Below are positions 8,792 to 16,508 of a stretch of 30,670 nucleotides of DNA, piece after piece. The stretch covers positions 1-30,670 of the forward strand of contig JBKPCR010000302.1 of assembly GCA_046727435.1 (NCBI GenBank), written 5' to 3'. Source of the stretch: CAVPRW01 sp046727435 [NCBI: bacterium] (GTDB lineage Bacteria > Tectomicrobia > Entotheonellia > J063). The position numbers and the translations under genes were made by a program. The notes beneath the pieces were generated by a model that was not told the origin of the DNA, searched no databases, and saw only the letters and a program-made list of their open reading frames with translations. The stretch's first letter is position 1. Each line of letters opens with the position of its first letter.

Positions 8792-9157
8792 ATGATACGG
8801 GGAAGAATGGCGGGTATCTGCCTTCTGTGTACTGTTCTCTCGTGGGCTATTGTGTCGCTAGCGCTGGCAGGTGCAGCCTCGAAGGCCCCGGTGCAGCCGT
8901 ATGAAGGGCAGATCAAGTCAATTAAGATCGACAAGTGCGGCCTGCAACCCGGTACCTGTGAAGGTGCGGTTATCTTGGCGCGGGCTGGAGGTACCGAGGA
9001 AGTGACCTTAGCGATCAAACCGGGGACATGGCTGAAACGCGGAGATCAGCTCGTCACCATCGACGAACTGGGCGTTGGCAATTATGTCAAGGTTGAGGCC
9101 GTGCAAATTCCAGGGACACCGCTGCAACAGATCACCATTCTGAGCACCGGCGACTGA
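8792..9157 (+). CDS. Small secreted protein, tandem paralogue 2 (function unknown)
   Basis: A 121-residue protein with a signal peptide (about residues 1-27, ending near LALAGAAS). Its mature core from QPYEGQ to QQITIL is 83 residues and differs from the upstream copy at only 10 positions (about 88% identity), mostly by conservative changes (V/I, S/T). The signal peptides have diverged much more. The cysteine pair CGLQPGTC and the KPGTWLKRGDQLVTIDELG segment are identical in both. A purine-rich GGGAGAGGGGG ribosome site precedes the ATG. It is evidently a tandem duplication kept under selection on the mature domain. A hairpin at 9239-9274 follows. Confidence 0.85.
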   Translation: MIRGRMAGICLLCTVLSWAIVSLALAGAASKAPVQPYEGQIKSIKIDKCGLQPGTCEGAVILARAGGTEEVTLAIKPGTWLKRGDQLVTIDELGVGNYVKVEAVQIPGTPLQQITILSTGD

Positions 9158-9605
9158 GCCACGACCTCGGATCATCTCAGCACATCCTTAGCTTCTGGGC
9201 ACAGATGATGCGCCTGTATTGACGAACGCCTGATTCCTTTGCTCCATGGCTGGCGCTTGCCAGCCATGGAGCAAGATCTGCTTGACTCTGAGACTACGGC
9301 TATGATGCAGCCGTGCTGAAATCACATCTGATGAGAGCTCTCTTTGCCCTGTCATCGTCAACACCGCATTGCCTCAGCTACTGGTCCTCATAGCTCATGT
9401 CCGGGTGCAAGCGGTCACTCACCTTAATGCCTCCGCCAAGACGGTGCGCCTCCCCGTCTAAGGTGTCTCACTGTGTGGCCAGCGCGTAGGCCATGACGCC
9501 TCATAGCAGTGTGATGTTCCAAGCATAGGAGTGTCAATGTTATAGGTTTTGTTAGGCATGCCATGATAACGCCCGACGCCAATCCGGCAGGCCCGGGTTT
9601 GGGGG
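9158..9605. other. Intergenic region
   Basis: About 450 nt with no plausible gene. It contains the hairpin at 9239-9274 and leads into the CBS-domain gene. I see no confident promoter. Confidence 0.5.
9239..9274. terminator. Strong hairpin downstream of the tandem secreted-protein genes
   Basis: Arms 9241-9254 (GCTCCATGGCTGGC) and 9259-9272 are perfectly complementary over 14 bp with a 4-nt loop, and two flanking T-A pairs extend the stem. No T-run follows on the plus strand, so it is not a textbook intrinsic terminator; it may act as a 3'-end stabiliser or a weak terminator. Confidence 0.45.
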
Positions 9606-10256
9606 ATGAATGCCATGTTTATCGTGGAAAAGTGGATGACCAAGAATGTCATCACGGTACTGCCCCACGAGAAAATCATCGATGCCTTCGAGCTCATGCA
9701 AGGACAGGGTATCCGTCATCTCCCAGTCGTTGAAAATGGCGAGCTGAAGGGACTTGTCACCGACCGTGACATCCGCCTGGCCTTAATTCCGTCGCCGTTG
9801 TCGACGCCCGAGGATCGGGTGTATCATCTGGGCGCCCTGGAGCAGGTCGAGGAAATCATGACCTCAGACCTCATTACCGTGGCGCCGACGACGACAATCG
9901 AAGAAGCTGCCAAGCTCATGGCACAGTATAAAATCGGCGCGGTGCCGGTGGTAGCGCATGGCAAACTGGTAGGAATCCTGACCGAGACGGACATCCTCTG
10001 CGTCTTCATCGAGATGCTGGAAACGATCCAATCCAGCTCACGTCTCGATGTGGTGCTCGGGAACAGACCGAACGCATTGGATGAAGTGCACCGTCTCCTG
10101 GAGGCTGGCCATGCCAGAGTGATCAGCGTGAGTATGTCGCCAGAGAAAACCGCCGGCTCCAAGGTGTATTCATTCCGTATTCAGCGGGTGCCGGTCGAAC
10201 CCCTCGTGCTCATGCTTGAGAAAGCTGGTTATCGCGTCGTCCAGGCCCTCGAATAG
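9606..10256 (+). CDS. CBS-domain pair protein with C-terminal ACT-like region (AcuB-like)
   Basis: A 216-residue soluble protein. Two CBS domains form a Bateman module: the first at about residues 10-65 (WMTKNVITVLPHEKIIDAFE ... GLVTDRDIR), the second at about residues 80-135 (IMTSDLITVAPTTTIEEAAK ... GILTETDIL). CBS pairs usually bind adenine nucleotides and sense energy state. The last 70 residues (RLDVVLGNRPNALDEVHRLL ... YRVVQAL) look like a degenerate ACT-type small-molecule domain, the layout of AcuB-like proteins. No enzyme or DNA-binding domain is fused, so it should act by binding a partner. An alternative start is ATG 9615. The next gene, pyrD, begins 20 nt after the stop and may be co-transcribed. 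Confidence 0.85.
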   Translation: MNAMFIVEKWMTKNVITVLPHEKIIDAFELMQGQGIRHLPVVENGELKGLVTDRDIRLALIPSPLSTPEDRVYHLGALEQVEEIMTSDLITVAPTTTIEEAAKLMAQYKIGAVPVVAHGKLVGILTETDILCVFIEMLETIQSSSRLDVVLGNRPNALDEVHRLLEAGHARVISVSMSPEKTAGSKVYSFRIQRVPVEPLVLMLEKAGYRVVQALE

Positions 10257-10275
10257 CGTGAGCGGCGCTCCAACC

Positions 10276-11397
10276 ATGGGCTTAGCCTCCACACACTCCT
10301 CTCCTGTCGGATTGTACCAGCTGCTGCTTCAGCCGTTACTGTTTCGCCTCGATCCCGAACGCGCTCATGACCTGACGCTGGGATTATTGAGGCGGCTGGC
10401 GCAGATGCCGTCCCTGCTGAAGCTCTGGCAGTGCTGGCAGCCGCTTGAACATGCTGCCCTGCAGACGCAGGTGGTCGGCTTGCACTTCCCAAACCCGGTT
10501 GGCCTCGCCGCCGGCTTCGACAAGAGCGCGACCGCCGTAGCCGCCTTTCAGGCTTTTGGCTTCGGCTTTGTCGAGGTCGGGACCGTGACGCCACGACCAC
10601 AGGTCGGCAACCCGTTACCCCGCCTGTTCCGTGTTCCAGCCGATGAAGCGGTGATTAACCGCATGGGATTCAACAACGATGGGGCGACGGCAGTGGCGCA
10701 GCGCCTCAAGCTCTCGCCTGGCCGGACTCCCATTGGGGTCAACCTTGGCAAGAATGCTGACACACCGCTTGAGCAGGCCCTCAACGATTACCGTGCCTGC
10801 CTCGAGGAGCTGTTCGATGTGGGGAATTATGTAGTGGTCAATGTGAGCTCGCCGAATACGCCGGGACTGCGTGCATTGCAGACCCATGCCAGCTTGCGTA
10901 TGTTGCTTAACGGCGTGCAGGACTGTAACCAAGCCCTGGCACGAGCACGACAGGTGCAGCCGCGTCCGCTCTTCGTAAAAATCGCTCCCGATTTGCAGCC
11001 ACATGAACTAGACGACATCGTCAAGGCCGTTCAAACTTGCGCCCTGGACGGAATCATCGCCACGAACACGACCACCGGACAGGAGGGCCTGACCGCCGTG
11101 ATTGCTGAGCCAGGAGGTCTGAGTGGTCGTCCGCTACGCCAGCGGTCGACCGAAGTCATTCAGCATGTGTATCGTCGTGCACAGGGACATATCCCGATCA
11201 TCGGCGTCGGCGGTATCTTTTCGGCGGAGGACGCGTATGAAAAAATCTGTGCCGGCGCCTCACTGGTGCAACTCTATACTGGCCTTATCTACCGTGGACC
11301 TGGACTGCCCCACCGTATCAATGTTGGACTCGAACGCCTGCTCCAGCGTGATGGCTTGACCCATCTCTCGCAGGCCGTTGGGCGCGCCGCGCTATGA
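10276..11397 (+). CDS. pyrD: Dihydroorotate dehydrogenase (quinone), class 2
   Basis: A 373-residue FMN enzyme that oxidises dihydroorotate to orotate in pyrimidine synthesis, passing electrons to membrane quinones. The N-terminal region (YQLLLQPLLFRLDPERAHDL) is the class 2 membrane-associating helical segment. The barrel has NPVGLAAGFDKSA, VEVGTVTPRPQVGNPLPRLF, NRMGFNNDGA, GVNLGKNADTP and NVSSPNTPGLRALQ, the serine-containing loop where class 2 enzymes place their catalytic base. C-terminal phosphate-binding loops GVGGIFSAEDAYEKI and ASLVQLYTGLIYRGP are present. Length is normal. The frame is open from 10216 inside the upstream gene, but 10276 is the family-like start. Its last 6 nt overlap the convergent amidohydrolase gene. 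Confidence 0.95.
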   Translation: MGLASTHSSPVGLYQLLLQPLLFRLDPERAHDLTLGLLRRLAQMPSLLKLWQCWQPLEHAALQTQVVGLHFPNPVGLAAGFDKSATAVAAFQAFGFGFVEVGTVTPRPQVGNPLPRLFRVPADEAVINRMGFNNDGATAVAQRLKLSPGRTPIGVNLGKNADTPLEQALNDYRACLEELFDVGNYVVVNVSSPNTPGLRALQTHASLRMLLNGVQDCNQALARARQVQPRPLFVKIAPDLQPHELDDIVKAVQTCALDGIIATNTTTGQEGLTAVIAEPGGLSGRPLRQRSTEVIQHVYRRAQGHIPIIGVGGIFSAEDAYEKICAGASLVQLYTGLIYRGPGLPHRINVGLERLLQRDGLTHLSQAVGRAAL

Positions 11398-12327
11398 CAG
11401 TCCCAGCAGGCGTACGATGTTACCGCCCAGGATCAACTCGACGGCTTCCCGCGTGGTGTTCAGTTCGCGCAAAATCTCCACCTGTTGTTGGAAAATATCC
11501 TGCCGCCAGCCCCGCGGGAAGACATTGGAGTCGGTACCGAACAGAATCCGATGCGGCCCAAAGACCTGCAGAGTTTTGTCGAACACGGTTTTCAGGTCGA
11601 GATGCGAGGGCATATAGGTCAGCCATGTGTTCGAGCTCGACGTATCCACATACACGTTAGGAGCTTGGGCGCCGAGCATGAGGACCTCACGGAAGTATCC
11701 ACAGCCGAAATGGGGAATGATGAAGTTAGCGCTGGGGAAATCGATCGCTGTCTGGTGCAGATCGATGGGATCGGCATAGCGCAAGTCAAAGACGTTCGGC
11801 AAGCCAAGTTTATCGCGGATGCTGACTTTCAGGACGCCGAAATGCATAAACACCGGGATGCCCACCTCGGCCGCGGCTTGATAGAGTGGGTACAGGCGCT
11901 CATCGTAGGCATGGAAATGGTGCATGGCGGGGAATAGGGTGACCCCCTTAAGGCCTTGGCGCTGCACGCCCTGGCGCAGGAGATCGACGGCGTTGGGCTG
12001 CGTTGGGTCGAGCATGATGTAGCCAGTGATGCGCTCGGGGAAGGCCTGCATGGCTGCGGCAACCGAGTCATGATCGCCGGGGACGCTGGTAAACATGACC
12101 AGCCGGTCGATGCCGTACTTATCCATCTCACCCACCCAGCGTTGCCCCAGGTGCGTGGCATCCTCTGGGGGGATCTCGACCCCCAGCCGCTGGGCGACTG
12201 CCGTCAGTGGCGCCTCAGCCGGAAGGTTCTGCCGCGCCAGGCGAGCGAAGGTCTGGAAAAATTGCTGTGAGAAGAAGTGCGTATGAGCGTCAATTAGGCG
12301 TATATTGCCCCAGGGTGTACTGATCAT
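11392..12327 (-). CDS. Amidohydrolase family 2 (ACMSD-like TIM-barrel metal hydrolase/decarboxylase)
   Basis: A 311-residue metal-dependent TIM-barrel enzyme. The N-terminal metal motif HxH is in LIDAHTHFF (His15, His17). A second block is GIPVFMHFGVLK, a third ANFIIPHFGCGYFREV, and the C-terminal aspartate motif is RILFGTDSNVFPRGW. It ends ILGGNIVRLLGL, as in amidohydrolase-2 proteins that include decarboxylases and lactonases. Substrate cannot be told. The start at 12327 is preceded by AAGGAGTG; the frame extends to 12516 without family similarity. It converges tail to tail with pyrD and is divergent from the Mla operon. Confidence 0.85.
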   Translation of the reverse strand: MISTPWGNIRLIDAHTHFFSQQFFQTFARLARQNLPAEAPLTAVAQRLGVEIPPEDATHLGQRWVGEMDKYGIDRLVMFTSVPGDHDSVAAAMQAFPERITGYIMLDPTQPNAVDLLRQGVQRQGLKGVTLFPAMHHFHAYDERLYPLYQAAAEVGIPVFMHFGVLKVSIRDKLGLPNVFDLRYADPIDLHQTAIDFPSANFIIPHFGCGYFREVLMLGAQAPNVYVDTSSSNTWLTYMPSHLDLKTVFDKTLQVFGPHRILFGTDSNVFPRGWRQDIFQQQVEILRELNTTREAVELILGGNIVRLLGLS

Positions 12328-12619
12328 GAGACACTCCTTTACAAACGCCTCTGTGAAATTGGCCAGTAGTTGCCGCGTCCGTATTGTAACATGAGATGAG
12401 ACGAGGATTGCATTTTCCCGAAAGACTTCGGTATGATGACGGAAAGTGAGGAGATCGTCTGCCCACCGGCCATCACCCTTGCATGCTGAGGATTCCCACA
12501 GGCAAGGTGTGTACAAAGGCTTGCCGCGAAGAGTTACCTCAATCGCCCCTCTAGCATTTCAGGTGTCACATCGGTGCCTGATCGAAGCATTGACCGCAGG
12601 AGTGCCGCGGTAAGGACAG

Positions 12620-13390
12620 ATGATGCTAAGCCTGGTGGAGAACCTTGGTAGAACAGTCATCAGTTGGATGGCGGGGATGGGCCGGATGCTGATCCTGCTG
12701 GTCACCGCGTTGCTCTGGGCCTTTGTCCCGCCATTTCGTTTGCGTCGGCTCGTGCGTCAGATCCATTTCATGGGATGGCGCTCAATGCTCGTGGTCGTCC
12801 TCACCGGGGCGTTTACCGGCATGGTCTTGGGGCTACAGGGCTATTATACCTTGAGCAAATTTGGCGCCACCGCGTTGCTCGGCCCGGCGGTCGCCCTCAG
12901 CCTCATCCGCGAGATTGGCCCCGTGCTGTGCGCTTTGGTGGTCACCGGGCGGGCTGGCTCGGCCATGGCCGCGGAAATCGGCATTATGCGTATTACCGAC
13001 CAGATCGATGCGCTCTCGGTGATGGCGCTCAACCCCACCAAATACCTGATCAGTCCCAATATCTTGGCGGGGGTGATTACGCTGCCCCTGCTAACTGCCA
13101 TCGTGGATGTGGTCGGGATCTACGGTGGTTATCTGGTAGGAGTGCAGTTATTGGGGGTAGGCCAGGGGGTCTATTTCGGTGAGATGAGGGCTGTCTTGGG
13201 CATGCACGACATCTCGATCGGCTTCTGGAAGTCGTTGAGTTTTGGTCTCATCATCAGTTGGGTCTGCTGCTACAAAGGGTTTTATACCAGGTTTGGAGCC
13301 GAAGGGGTCAGTAAGGCCACGACCGAGGCCGTCGTGCTGTCCTCCGTGTGGATTCTCATTTGCGATTACTTCCTGACGTCAGTGTTGTAG
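12620..13390 (+). CDS. mlaE: MlaE-type ABC transporter permease (lipid transport)
   Basis: A 256-residue integral membrane protein of the MlaE/TtgB permease family, which with MlaF and MlaD moves phospholipid or other lipids between inner and outer membranes. About five or six hydrophobic segments are visible. The family hallmarks are FMGWRSMLVVVLTGAFTGMV, the ALVVTGRAGSAMAAEIGIMR loop with EIG, and IDALSVMALNPTKYLISPN. Length is standard. It starts ATG ATG after a TAAGGACAG ribosome site and is the first gene of a four-gene operon. No toluene-type efflux component is nearby; the context with hopanoid and lipid genes suggests lipid trafficking. Confidence 0.93.
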   Translation: MMLSLVENLGRTVISWMAGMGRMLILLVTALLWAFVPPFRLRRLVRQIHFMGWRSMLVVVLTGAFTGMVLGLQGYYTLSKFGATALLGPAVALSLIREIGPVLCALVVTGRAGSAMAAEIGIMRITDQIDALSVMALNPTKYLISPNILAGVITLPLLTAIVDVVGIYGGYLVGVQLLGVGQGVYFGEMRAVLGMHDISIGFWKSLSFGLIISWVCCYKGFYTRFGAEGVSKATTEAVVLSSVWILICDYFLTSVL

Positions 13391-13397
13391 GTGAGAC

Positions 13398-14144
13398 ATG
13401 ATTCAGGTGATCGATGTGCATCAATCGTTTGGCAGTCAGCCGGTCTTGCGGGGTCTCAATCTGCGCGTGCCGAAGGGAGAGATCCTCGCCATCGTCGGAC
13501 GCAGTGGCAGCGGCAAGACGGTCCTGCTCAGGCTCATCATCGGGCTTGTGCGGCCGAATCGCGGTCAGATCCTCATTGAAGAGACCGATATCACCCAGCT
13601 CTCGGGCCGTCGCTTGGACCACGTGCGTGAGCGCTTTGGAATGTTGTTTCAAGGTGGCGCCCTGTTCGATTCGATGACCGTCTTCGATAACGTGGCCTTC
13701 CCTTTGCGCGAGAAGACTAATCTTCCCCAAGCAGAGGTCGCCGCCCAGGTGCAGAAGATGCTCGAGAGTGTCGGCCTCGGCGAGATGGGGTACAAGTTCC
13801 CTGCCGAATTAAGCGGCGGCATGAAGAAGCGCACCGCGTTAGCGCGTGCACTCGTCACCAATCCCTCGATCATTCTCTTCGATGAGCCAACGACAGGTCT
13901 CGATCCGATCCTGGTCCACGCCATCCACCAATTAATCCAGGAGACACATGACGCCTTTGGCTATACGGCCGTAATCGTCAGCCATGAAATCCCCGAGGTC
14001 TTTGATATCGCTACCCGGGTCGCAGTCATCCATGAGGGGCGGATCATTGCCGAGGGAACCCCGGAGATGATCCTTAAATCCTCCGATCCATTCATCCAAC
14101 AATTTATCTCGGGGAGCCTCGAAGGCCCCGTGCAGCCGCTCTAA
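13398..14144 (+). CDS. mlaF: MlaF-type ABC transporter ATP-binding protein
   Basis: A 248-residue ATPase partner of MlaE, starting 7 nt after its stop. Walker A is GRSGSGKT (residues 34-41), the Q-loop is MLFQGGALFDSMTVFDNV, the ABC signature is LSGGMKKR (about 138-145), Walker B IILFDEPTTGLD (158-169) and the H-loop VSHEIPE. GGMKKR rather than GGQ-type signature is characteristic of the Mla group. All catalytic elements are intact. The C-terminus (FIQQFISGSLEGPVQ) is also typical. Confidence 0.95.
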   Translation: MIQVIDVHQSFGSQPVLRGLNLRVPKGEILAIVGRSGSGKTVLLRLIIGLVRPNRGQILIEETDITQLSGRRLDHVRERFGMLFQGGALFDSMTVFDNVAFPLREKTNLPQAEVAAQVQKMLESVGLGEMGYKFPAELSGGMKKRTALARALVTNPSIILFDEPTTGLDPILVHAIHQLIQETHDAFGYTAVIVSHEIPEVFDIATRVAVIHEGRIIAEGTPEMILKSSDPFIQQFISGSLEGPVQPL

Positions 14145-14174
14145 TGAGGGCCAGCCGGTGAGAGGGGATGCGCG

Positions 14175-14615
14175 ATGACACGGATCAATACGGAGGTGGT
14201 AGTCGGATTCTTCTTGCTCCTCGGGTTGCTGGCGTTGGGTTACCTGGCGGTCAAGCTGGGCAAGATGGAGGTGGTGGGTAGCAGCGGCTATACCGTGCAA
14301 GCCACATTCTCGAATGTCGCTGGCCTGCGAGTTGGCACTTCTGTGGAAATCGCCGGGGTGGATATCGGCTGGGTGGAGGGTATCCATCTCCAGAATTATC
14401 AGGCCGTGGTAGCGTTTCGCATCAAAGATGGGGTGCAACTCCCTGAGGACTCGATCGCCTCGATTCGCACCAAAGGTCTCATTGGCGAGCAATTCGTCAG
14501 AATCTCGCCGGGAGGTGCCGAGAGGAATCTTTTACCGGGGGATGAGATCAAGGAAACGGAGCCGCCGGTGGACATTATGGAACTGATTGCGAACTATGCC
14601 TTTGGGAAAATCTAG
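14175..14615 (+). CDS. mlaD: MlaD-type MCE-domain protein
   Basis: A 146-residue inner-membrane-anchored protein. Residues 8-26 form the single membrane anchor (VVVGFFLLLGLLALGYLAV), followed by one MCE domain (about 40-118) with VQATFSNVAGLRVGTSVEIAGVD and the ISPGG-containing loop. MCE rings act as periplasmic lipid tunnels attached to MlaEF. At 146 residues it has little C-terminal helix beyond the MCE core and is shorter than Escherichia MlaD. The gene follows mlaF after 30 nt with a GAGAGGGGATG ribosome site. Confidence 0.92.
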   Translation: MTRINTEVVVGFFLLLGLLALGYLAVKLGKMEVVGSSGYTVQATFSNVAGLRVGTSVEIAGVDIGWVEGIHLQNYQAVVAFRIKDGVQLPEDSIASIRTKGLIGEQFVRISPGGAERNLLPGDEIKETEPPVDIMELIANYAFGKI

Positions 14616-14686
14616 CGTGTTTGATCTGAAGGCTATCAAGCCGCAGAGGATCGGCCATTCGCTGAGGGATAGAGGAGGGGAACAGC

Positions 14687-15328
14687 ATGCGCGGGGTTAC
14701 ACGCAGCTGGACCATGTTTCTGCTGAGTACGGTATGGCTCAGCGCTATCGGGCTGGCCACGGCCGGCGAACCTACAGACCTCGTTCGGCAGATCACCGAT
14801 CAGGTCGTGAAAATTTTGGAGGACCCGCAGTTCCAGGCCCCCAATCGACACGCCGAGCGGCAGGAGCGGTTGCACAAAATTGCGGAGCAAGTCTTTGACT
14901 GGCAGGAAATGGCACGGCGGGCGCTGGCGGTACACTGGCGGGAGCGCACGCCGCAGGAGCAGCAGGAATTCGTCAGGCTCTTCAGGGACCTCGTCGAGGG
15001 CACCTATATCAATCGTCTCGAAAGTTCGATCCAGGAGAAGCGCGAGATCCAATATGTCGGCGAACAAGTGGACGGGTCGCGAGCGACGGTCAAGACGACC
15101 GTGGTGACGCGACGCAATCAACAAGTGCCCATCGAGTATCGGCTGCAGAAAGCCGATGGGCGCTGGCTGATTTATGATGTGCTCGTCGAGGGCATCAGCC
15201 TCGTCAATAACTATCGTTCGCAGTTCAACCGCATCATCACCAGCTCGTCCTATAATGATCTCGTCCAAAAGATGAAAAACAGGCAAGGGGACGAACTCTC
15301 CGGTAGTCCGCCGCGCAAGGTGCAATAG
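14687..15328 (+). CDS. MlaC/HpnM-like periplasmic lipid-binding protein
   Basis: A 213-residue exported protein: signal peptide at residues 1-26 (FLLSTVWLSAIGLATAGE), then the MlaC (Ttg2D) fold with VFDWQEMARRALAVHWRERTPQEQQEFVRLF, TYINRLESS and the strand region VKTTVVTRRNQQVPIEYRLQKADGRWLIYDVLVEGISLVNNYRSQF. The last segment is diagnostic of the MlaC family, which carries lipid across the periplasm. HpnM in hopanoid clusters belongs to the same family, and with squalene-hopene cyclase only 2.6 kb away either name is possible. A GAGGAGGGG ribosome site precedes the ATG. MlaA and MlaB homologues are not in the window. Confidence 0.88.
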   Translation: MRGVTRSWTMFLLSTVWLSAIGLATAGEPTDLVRQITDQVVKILEDPQFQAPNRHAERQERLHKIAEQVFDWQEMARRALAVHWRERTPQEQQEFVRLFRDLVEGTYINRLESSIQEKREIQYVGEQVDGSRATVKTTVVTRRNQQVPIEYRLQKADGRWLIYDVLVEGISLVNNYRSQFNRIITSSSYNDLVQKMKNRQGDELSGSPPRKVQ

Positions 15329-15346
15329 TGCAGCGAGAAGACGCTG

Positions 15347-15377
15347 CCAGGGGAGGGAGTGACCTCACCTCTCCTGG
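15347..15377. terminator. Stem-loop between convergent mlaC-like and phnW genes
   Basis: Arms 15347-15356 and 15368-15377 pair over 10 bp (one G-T) around an 11-nt loop, between two convergent genes. There is no strong T-run; a bidirectional terminator is plausible. Confidence 0.4.
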
Positions 15378-15399
15378 TGGTACTGCGCCAGGCGATCTG

Positions 15400-16491
15400 C
15401 TACCTTTTCAACACTTCCGTCAACGCCGCAAGAAACCCTTGGAACTGCTCGATGGTATGGTCCCCCATGTTGGCGACCCGAAAGACCCTCGCGGCTAAGT
15501 CACCCTGTCCAGCATAGATCACGTAGCCCCGCACCTTGAGGGCGTCGTGCAAGGCCTCATAGGTGAAGCCCGCTGGGAGCTCAAGCGACGTGATCGTATT
15601 GGAGCGTAGATCGGGGGGTAGGAGACACTTAAGCCCCAGGGATTCGAAGCCATCTCGCAGCAGGAGCGCAGCTGTCCGATAGCGCACGATACGTTGTGCG
15701 ACCCCTTCCTCGAGCAGTTCGTGCAGGGCTTCGTCAAGCCCATACATGACTTGAATCGCGGGGGTAAAGGGTGTGCTCTCGCGCTGCTGGTGGGCGTACA
15801 GCATTGGCAGATGAAAATACAGGGTCCGCGGGGGGAAGTCCTGCATGCGCTGGATCTCGGTGTTCTTCACCAGGACAAACGACACGCCGGGCAACCCCTG
15901 GATACACTTGTTGGCAGTGCCAACGCAAAGGCCAATGCTTGCTGCCGCCAGGTCGATTTCCTCCCCCCCTAGGCCGCTAATGGAATCGACCAGCAACACT
16001 CGTCCGTGTTGTTTGACGATCTCCCCAATGGCAGCCACGGGGTTCAACAAACCGGTCGTCGTCTCATGGTGGACCAGGCTTACCACCTCGATGACGGGAT
16101 CCTCACGCAGCGTGCGATCGATCTGTCCCAACTCCGGCGGACTCGTCCATGGAGAGGTCAACTCGACGACATCAAAACCATGAATCGCTGCCATCTGGGC
16201 CATGCGCGCTCCATAGACACCGTTGTTGATGACCAGCATTTTGCGCTGGGGATGCAATGAAGATGCGACGGCCGCCTCTAGCGCCGCAGTTCCCGAGCCC
16301 GTCAGAAGTATGGCGGTATAGTCATTATAGGGGGCGAAGGCATGACACAGGAGTGCTCGGACACGGCTTTGCAAGGTACTGAACTCGTCTTCACGATGGC
16401 ATAAATCGCCGCGCAGCAGCGCTTGTGCCACCCGCGGCGAGACGTTCACCGGTCCGGGATTTAAGAGCATGGTGCGACCTGAGGTGAGCAT
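15400..16491 (-). CDS. phnW: 2-aminoethylphosphonate:pyruvate transaminase (PhnW-like)
   Basis: A 363-residue fold-type I PLP aminotransferase interconverting phosphonoacetaldehyde plus alanine and 2-aminoethylphosphonate (AEP) plus pyruvate. It begins LLNPGPVNVSPRVAQAL, carries HHETTTGLLNP, the PLP-contacting Asp in VDSISGLGGEEID (Asp169) and the internal-aldimine lysine in GTANKCIQGLPG (Lys195). ANKCIQG(V/L)PG and the C-terminal GYVIYAGQGDL are close to known PhnW and distinguish it from alanine-glyoxylate enzymes. With PEP mutase and phosphonopyruvate decarboxylase in the same window it more likely makes AEP than degrades it; no phosphonoacetaldehyde hydrolase (PhnX) is seen. AAGGAG lies 9 nt before the start, and it follows the outer-membrane gene by 17 nt. 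Confidence 0.87.
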   Translation of the reverse strand: MLTSGRTMLLNPGPVNVSPRVAQALLRGDLCHREDEFSTLQSRVRALLCHAFAPYNDYTAILLTGSGTAALEAAVASSLHPQRKMLVINNGVYGARMAQMAAIHGFDVVELTSPWTSPPELGQIDRTLREDPVIEVVSLVHHETTTGLLNPVAAIGEIVKQHGRVLLVDSISGLGGEEIDLAAASIGLCVGTANKCIQGLPGVSFVLVKNTEIQRMQDFPPRTLYFHLPMLYAHQQRESTPFTPAIQVMYGLDEALHELLEEGVAQRIVRYRTAALLLRDGFESLGLKCLLPPDLRSNTITSLELPAGFTYEALHDALKVRGYVIYAGQGDLAARVFRVANMGDHTIEQFQGFLAALTEVLKR

Positions 16492-16508
16492 AGGTTGGAC
16501 TCCTTATG

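Noticed and set aside
12328-12516. Upstream extension of the amidohydrolase frame
   Set aside because: AAGGAGTG directly precedes ATG 12327 and the extension does not resemble the family.
14636-15325. 229-residue minus-strand open frame
   Set aside because: It exactly mirrors the mlaC-like gene, which has a signal peptide and family motifs.
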